NCBI GenBank assembly: GCA_002457435.1
Contig: NTLA01000013.1
Coordinates: 1 to 56,010, forward strand
Origin: Acidimicrobiales bacterium MED-G01
GTDB lineage: Bacteria; Actinomycetota; Acidimicrobiia; Acidimicrobiales; Poriferisodalaceae
Direction: 5' to 3'
DNA length: 56,010 nucleotides
Program-made: the position numbers and the translations under genes
The notes under the pieces: model-generated
What the model was told of the DNA's origin: nothing
Databases searched by the model: none
Seen by the model: the letters and a program-made list of their open reading frames with translations, nothing else
Part shown: positions 53,082 to 56,010 of the stretch, piece after piece
How the letters are laid out: each line of letters opens with the position of its first letter
How positions within the stretch are numbered: position 1 is the first letter of the stretch

Positions 53082-53104
53082 ATTCTGGTTCAGTCAACCA
53101 GAAT
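53082..53104. terminator. Perfect 9-bp hairpin spanning the rnj stop codon
   Basis: ATTCTGGTT (53082-53090) and AACCAGAAT (53096-53104) are exact inverted repeats with a 5-base loop. The rnj TGA (minus strand, 53090-53092) overlaps the left arm and loop. It would form at the mRNA 3' end before the ftsK leader; no long T-tract follows. Confidence 0.5.
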
Positions 53105-54751
53105 CACGGTCGCCGAAATCGGTGGGCGTCTACGAGTTCGGTTTCCTACGAACCGACCAGTAGTCCGACGGACGGCTCGTTCGATGCTCTCGACATCTTT
53201 GTGTTCATCGAGCGCAGAAGCTACCGCTTCAACGACTTCGACTTCTAGCTCGGCGAGGACTTGGACGCTTTGTTCCATATCGATCCAACCCAGAGTGGAT
53301 ATCTCTGGATGAGCAACTAATCCATCTTCTAAATTCAATACGACGGTCACATGGACGAAACCGCTCTCGCCTAACTTCCGTCGATCCTCCAATAGCTCAG
53401 ATGACAAATCATCTAAAAGGCCATCGACGTAGCGATACGGGGCCGGAATTTGTCCACTGATCCGAAGACCTTCGCCATCGAGGGTGAGTTGATCTCCGTC
53501 ACTTGCGACGATGCTCCGGTCCCGGGCATGTCCAGCTTCGGTCGCCACATCCGCGTTCCGACGTAGCATTCGATGTTCACCTTCAATTGGCACATACCAC
53601 TCAGGCAGAGCAAGTTGGTAAAGACGGTGCAACTCTTCTCTTTGTGCATGTCCGGTGGTGTGAACATGTTCGTATCCGTCGTGAACTACCTCGCAGCCCA
53701 CTCGGGTCAGCCGATTGATGATGCGATAGACCGGAAGCTCGTTTCCCGGGATCGGGTGACTGGAGAGAAGTACCACGTCATTTTCCGACAAAGAAAAGTC
53801 GGGGTGGCTTCCTCTCGCCAATAGTGACAGGGCGGCGTTAGGTTCTCCTTGAGACCCAGTACAAATGACACAGACATCTTCAGGGTCATATTCGTCGAGC
53901 CTGTCAATCGAATCGAATGAACGAGCTGGTAAATCTAGAACACCTATTTCTTGGGCTATCCGGATGTTATTTACCATCGACCGGCCGAGCGGAAAAATAG
54001 TTCTCCCTTCCCCTATTGCCACATCACAGATTTGCTGCACTCGATGTAGATGACTGGCGAAACAACTCACTATTAGTCTCCGCCCCTTCCACTGAGGAAA
54101 CAGCCGTTTGAAGGTTTCACCGATCGTCGATTCTGAGGGACTCCATCCAGGCTTATCTGCGTTAGTCGAATCTGCCATCAATAACCGGATGCCCGAATCT
54201 CTTCTGATTTCTTCCAAACGCTCCAACGCAGTCAAGCGTCCATCAACTGGGTCTGAATCAAGTTTGAAATCCCCCGTATGAACAATCACCCCTTGCTCAG
54301 TATGCAAAACGATGCAGAGACTCTGAGGAACCGAGTGCGTTATCGGCAGGACTTCAACGTCAAACGGACCTACGTCTAGCCGGTCTCCATCCTCAACTAC
54401 ATGAAACGAAGTTCGATTTTCGAGGCCCGCTTCCTTCACTTTGTGTCGAGCTAGTCCCATGGTTAGCTCGGAGCCATATAGGGGAACCGCAACGTCTCTT
54501 AGTAAGTGGGTTACGCCACCGAGGTGGTCTTCATGGCCATGAGTCACGATGAGTCCGACGATGTCTTCGCTGCGTTCTTTCAGCCACTTGTTGTCTGGAA
54601 GAACCACATCGATGCCGGGCATAGTCGCATCAGGAAACATCACCCCGAAGTCAATCAGGAGGAGTTTTCCGTCGACCTCGACACACGTAGAGTTACGACC
54701 TACTTCCCCGAGGCCGCCAAGGAACGTGATCCCTACATTGGGTGTTTGCAA
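53090..54751 (-). CDS. rnj: Ribonuclease J
   Basis: A 553-residue metallo-beta-lactamase/beta-CASP ribonuclease. The zinc site is HGHEDH (His71, His73, Asp75, His76), with VHTGDFKLD following. GSQGEPNAAL and DGYEHVHTTGHAQREELHR are beta-CASP motifs that bind the RNA 5' end. A C-terminal domain of about 100 residues is present. RNase J is a 5'-3' exonuclease and endonuclease in mRNA decay and rRNA maturation. It follows dapA by 1 bp, the usual actinobacterial pairing. Confidence 0.95.
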   Translation of the reverse strand: MQTPNVGITFLGGLGEVGRNSTCVEVDGKLLLIDFGVMFPDATMPGIDVVLPDNKWLKERSEDIVGLIVTHGHEDHLGGVTHLLRDVAVPLYGSELTMGLARHKVKEAGLENRTSFHVVEDGDRLDVGPFDVEVLPITHSVPQSLCIVLHTEQGVIVHTGDFKLDSDPVDGRLTALERLEEIRRDSGIRLLMADSTNADKPGWSPSESTIGETFKRLFPQWKGRRLIVSCFASHLHRVQQICDVAIGEGRTIFPLGRSMVNNIRIAQEIGVLDLPARSFDSIDRLDEYDPEDVCVICTGSQGEPNAALSLLARGSHPDFSLSENDVVLLSSHPIPGNELPVYRIINRLTRVGCEVVHDGYEHVHTTGHAQREELHRLYQLALPEWYVPIEGEHRMLRRNADVATEAGHARDRSIVASDGDQLTLDGEGLRISGQIPAPYRYVDGLLDDLSSELLEDRRKLGESGFVHVTVVLNLEDGLVAHPEISTLGWIDMEQSVQVLAELEVEVVEAVASALDEHKDVESIERAVRRTTGRFVGNRTRRRPPISATVILVD

Positions 54752-54752
54752 A

Positions 54753-55637
54753 TCAAGCCTTCAACCGCGAGTAGACCTCTCGAGCTTTGTCTTCCAAGCC
54801 CTGGGGTGTCGGTCCCATCGGCAGACGCGGCTCGCCCACATCTAACCCAAGTGTTCTCATCATCGCTTTCGTTGGCACCGGATTCGGCGCTTCGTCTCCG
54901 GTTTCATAGTCAAAACTTTCGAGAAGACGCTTATTGATTCGTTGAGCTTCGTCAGCATTGCCTGACTCCCAAGCATCCATCATCGCAACATGCTCGGGCG
55001 CCGACCAATGGGCAGCAACGCTGATAACACCTACCGCACCCACCGCTAGGAGAGGCAAAGTCAACGCGTCGTCGCCGCTATATACCTCGAAATCTTCTGG
55101 GGCATCACGGATAACCTTCGCTGTCTCTCCCGGATCGCCTGCAGCATCCTTTACCGCAACAACATTTGGAACATCGTGTGCCAGACGCAAGAGCGTTGAA
55201 GTTTCTATCTTCCTGCCGGTCCTGACGGGAATATCGTAGAGAACAACTGGCAGATTGGTTGCCGAAGCAACAGCCTCAAAGTGCGCAAAGAGGCCTTCTT
55301 GTGAGGGTCGGTTGTAATAAGGGGTAACAGCAAGAATGCCATCGCATCCAAGTTCTTCAGCTTTGCGGGTCTGCTGAATCGAGTGCTCTGTGTCATTGGT
55401 TGTGGTTCCAGCAATCACCGGGACCGACACAGTTTCAGCTATGGCACGCCATAGCTCCCAGTCTTCCTCATCCGTTACAGCCGGGCCTTCACCGGTCGTA
55501 CCGGTGATCACTAAGCCTTCACTTCCTTGTTCTACGAGCCATTTGGCAAGGGCGACCGATGCATCAATATTAAGAGCGCCGTCGTCAGAGAACGGGGTCA
55601 CCATTGCCGGAATGACACGGCCAAATCGCGCAGTCAT
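54753..55637 (-). CDS. dapA: 4-hydroxy-tetrahydrodipicolinate synthase
   Basis: A 294-residue TIM-barrel aldolase. Thr47-Thr48 of GTTGEG binds the substrate, Tyr134 in LYDIPVRTGRKI is the proton relay, and Lys163 in VVAVKDAAGD forms the Schiff base with pyruvate. It condenses pyruvate with aspartate semialdehyde, the first committed step of the DAP/lysine pathway. With dapF, dapC and dapE in the same window, four steps of the succinylase route are encoded here. The next gene, rnj, begins 1 bp after the stop. Confidence 0.95.
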   Translation of the reverse strand: MTARFGRVIPAMVTPFSDDGALNIDASVALAKWLVEQGSEGLVITGTTGEGPAVTDEEDWELWRAIAETVSVPVIAGTTTNDTEHSIQQTRKAEELGCDGILAVTPYYNRPSQEGLFAHFEAVASATNLPVVLYDIPVRTGRKIETSTLLRLAHDVPNVVAVKDAAGDPGETAKVIRDAPEDFEVYSGDDALTLPLLAVGAVGVISVAAHWSAPEHVAMMDAWESGNADEAQRINKRLLESFDYETGDEAPNPVPTKAMMRTLGLDVGEPRLPMGPTPQGLEDKAREVYSRLKA

Positions 55638-55655
55638 AGGGCCGAGGGTAGTCCC

Positions 55656-55994
55656 TTATTCGCCCGACTCACTCGCTCTATCAATTCCTAGCGTCGCAAG
55701 TAAGTCCTCGTGAAGCTCAAACCACACTGTGTGATAGCTCGGCATAATTGGCTTGGTCAACCAGTCCAACTCACCAGACAGCAGTTTCTGCATGGCCACA
55801 GCGAACCGCGACGAGTAGTTGTCAAACCTCGTAAGGACTTGTTCTAACGTCCCGAGGATTCCTCCGACTTCTCTGTCTAACTCAACCAATCTGTCAAAAA
55901 TTTGTTGATCGTAGGCTGGGTCACTGTGGTCGTTGAGCTTCTGCTCTCCTGAACCATCATTAATCACCTGCCAGTCAGTACAAAGCTGCAACAT
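55656..55994 (-). CDS. Small hypothetical protein upstream of dapA, possibly truncated at the window edge
   Basis: A 112-residue frame starting at ATG 55994, 18 bp upstream of dapA on the same strand. I do not recognise the family. The sequence is rich in charged residues and likely alpha-helical (FDRLVELDREVGGILGTLEQ, then LHEDLLATLGI), with no membrane segment or catalytic motif. The frame stays open to the right edge, so the real start may lie outside the window. thyX or dapB is common in this place in Actinobacteria; this protein is neither. Confidence 0.6.
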   Translation of the reverse strand: MLQLCTDWQVINDGSGEQKLNDHSDPAYDQQIFDRLVELDREVGGILGTLEQVLTRFDNYSSRFAVAMQKLLSGELDWLTKPIMPSYHTVWFELHEDLLATLGIDRASESGE

Positions 55995-56010
55995 GGTTGG
56001 ATTCAGAGCA

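Noticed and set aside
1-56010. Mobile elements, CRISPR arrays, tRNA and rRNA genes
   Set aside because: No regular repeat-spacer pattern, no transposase or integrase sequence, and no RNA gene was recognised in the short intergenic gaps.

Overview
The window looks like a chromosomal segment of an actinobacterium of moderate GC, most likely an uncultured, possibly marine, Acidimicrobiia-like lineage (the lineage is inference). The support is the gene order dapA-rnj-ftsK ... rimO-pgsA-cinA ... recA ... miaB-miaA-dapF-hflX, all on the minus strand, which matches the conserved ftsK-recA-hflX neighbourhood of Actinobacteria. Two actinobacterial-type LexA boxes (CGAAC-N4-GTTC) lie upstream of recA. 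F420-type LLM oxidoreductase, cytochrome P450, Baeyer-Villiger monooxygenase, phytanoyl-CoA dioxygenase and fatty-acid genes point to an aerobic heterotroph. No tRNA, rRNA, CRISPR, transposase, integrase or origin was recognised. No stretch over 300 bases lacks a gene; the longest gap is the recA/enoyl-CoA hydratase intergenic region (about 226 bp).

Layout. (1) 1-3.5 kb: a partial N-acyl-D-amino-acid deacylase (minus), with a GMC oxidoreductase and a Cof-type HAD phosphatase divergent from it. (2) 3.5-19.1 kb: the core block on the minus strand (rimO, pgsA, cinA, thpR, recA, miaB, miaA, dapF, hflX, dapC, dapE), many genes overlapping by 4 bp. It is interrupted by an LLM oxidoreductase, a plus-strand enoyl-CoA hydratase and a Baeyer-Villiger monooxygenase where recX is often found. 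(3) 19.1-50.6 kb: an accessory block of about 31 kb between rimO and ftsK. It has a copper ATPase; a co-directional run of two aminotransferases, an unusual family-A DNA polymerase, a PhyH dioxygenase and an NTF2-like protein; two related P450s; a thiolase-SDR pair; a monooxygenase/lactonase/hydrolase operon; acyl-CoA dehydrogenase plus alkylsulfatase; an EamA exporter with two nitroreductases; SDRs; a PhyH-esterase-MFS operon; a metallo-beta-lactamase-fold hydrolase and a second SMP-30 lactonase. (4) 50.6-56 kb: core genes ftsK, rnj, dapA and a small hypothetical gene (minus).

How it fits together. dapA, dapC, dapE and dapF are four steps of the succinylase route to meso-diaminopimelate and lysine. 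The accessory block reads as a degradation toolkit: oxygenases introduce oxygen, the Baeyer-Villiger enzyme and lactonase/esterase would open ketones or rings, and SDR, thiolase, acyl-CoA dehydrogenase and enoyl-CoA hydratase would feed products into beta-oxidation. Substrates cannot be read from sequence. The least ordinary items are the insertion-bearing family-A polymerase with an HDS motif C, the compact monooxygenase-lactonase-hydrolase operon, a miaA gene whose only fitting starts are non-canonical, and hairpins built over the recA and rnj stop codons.
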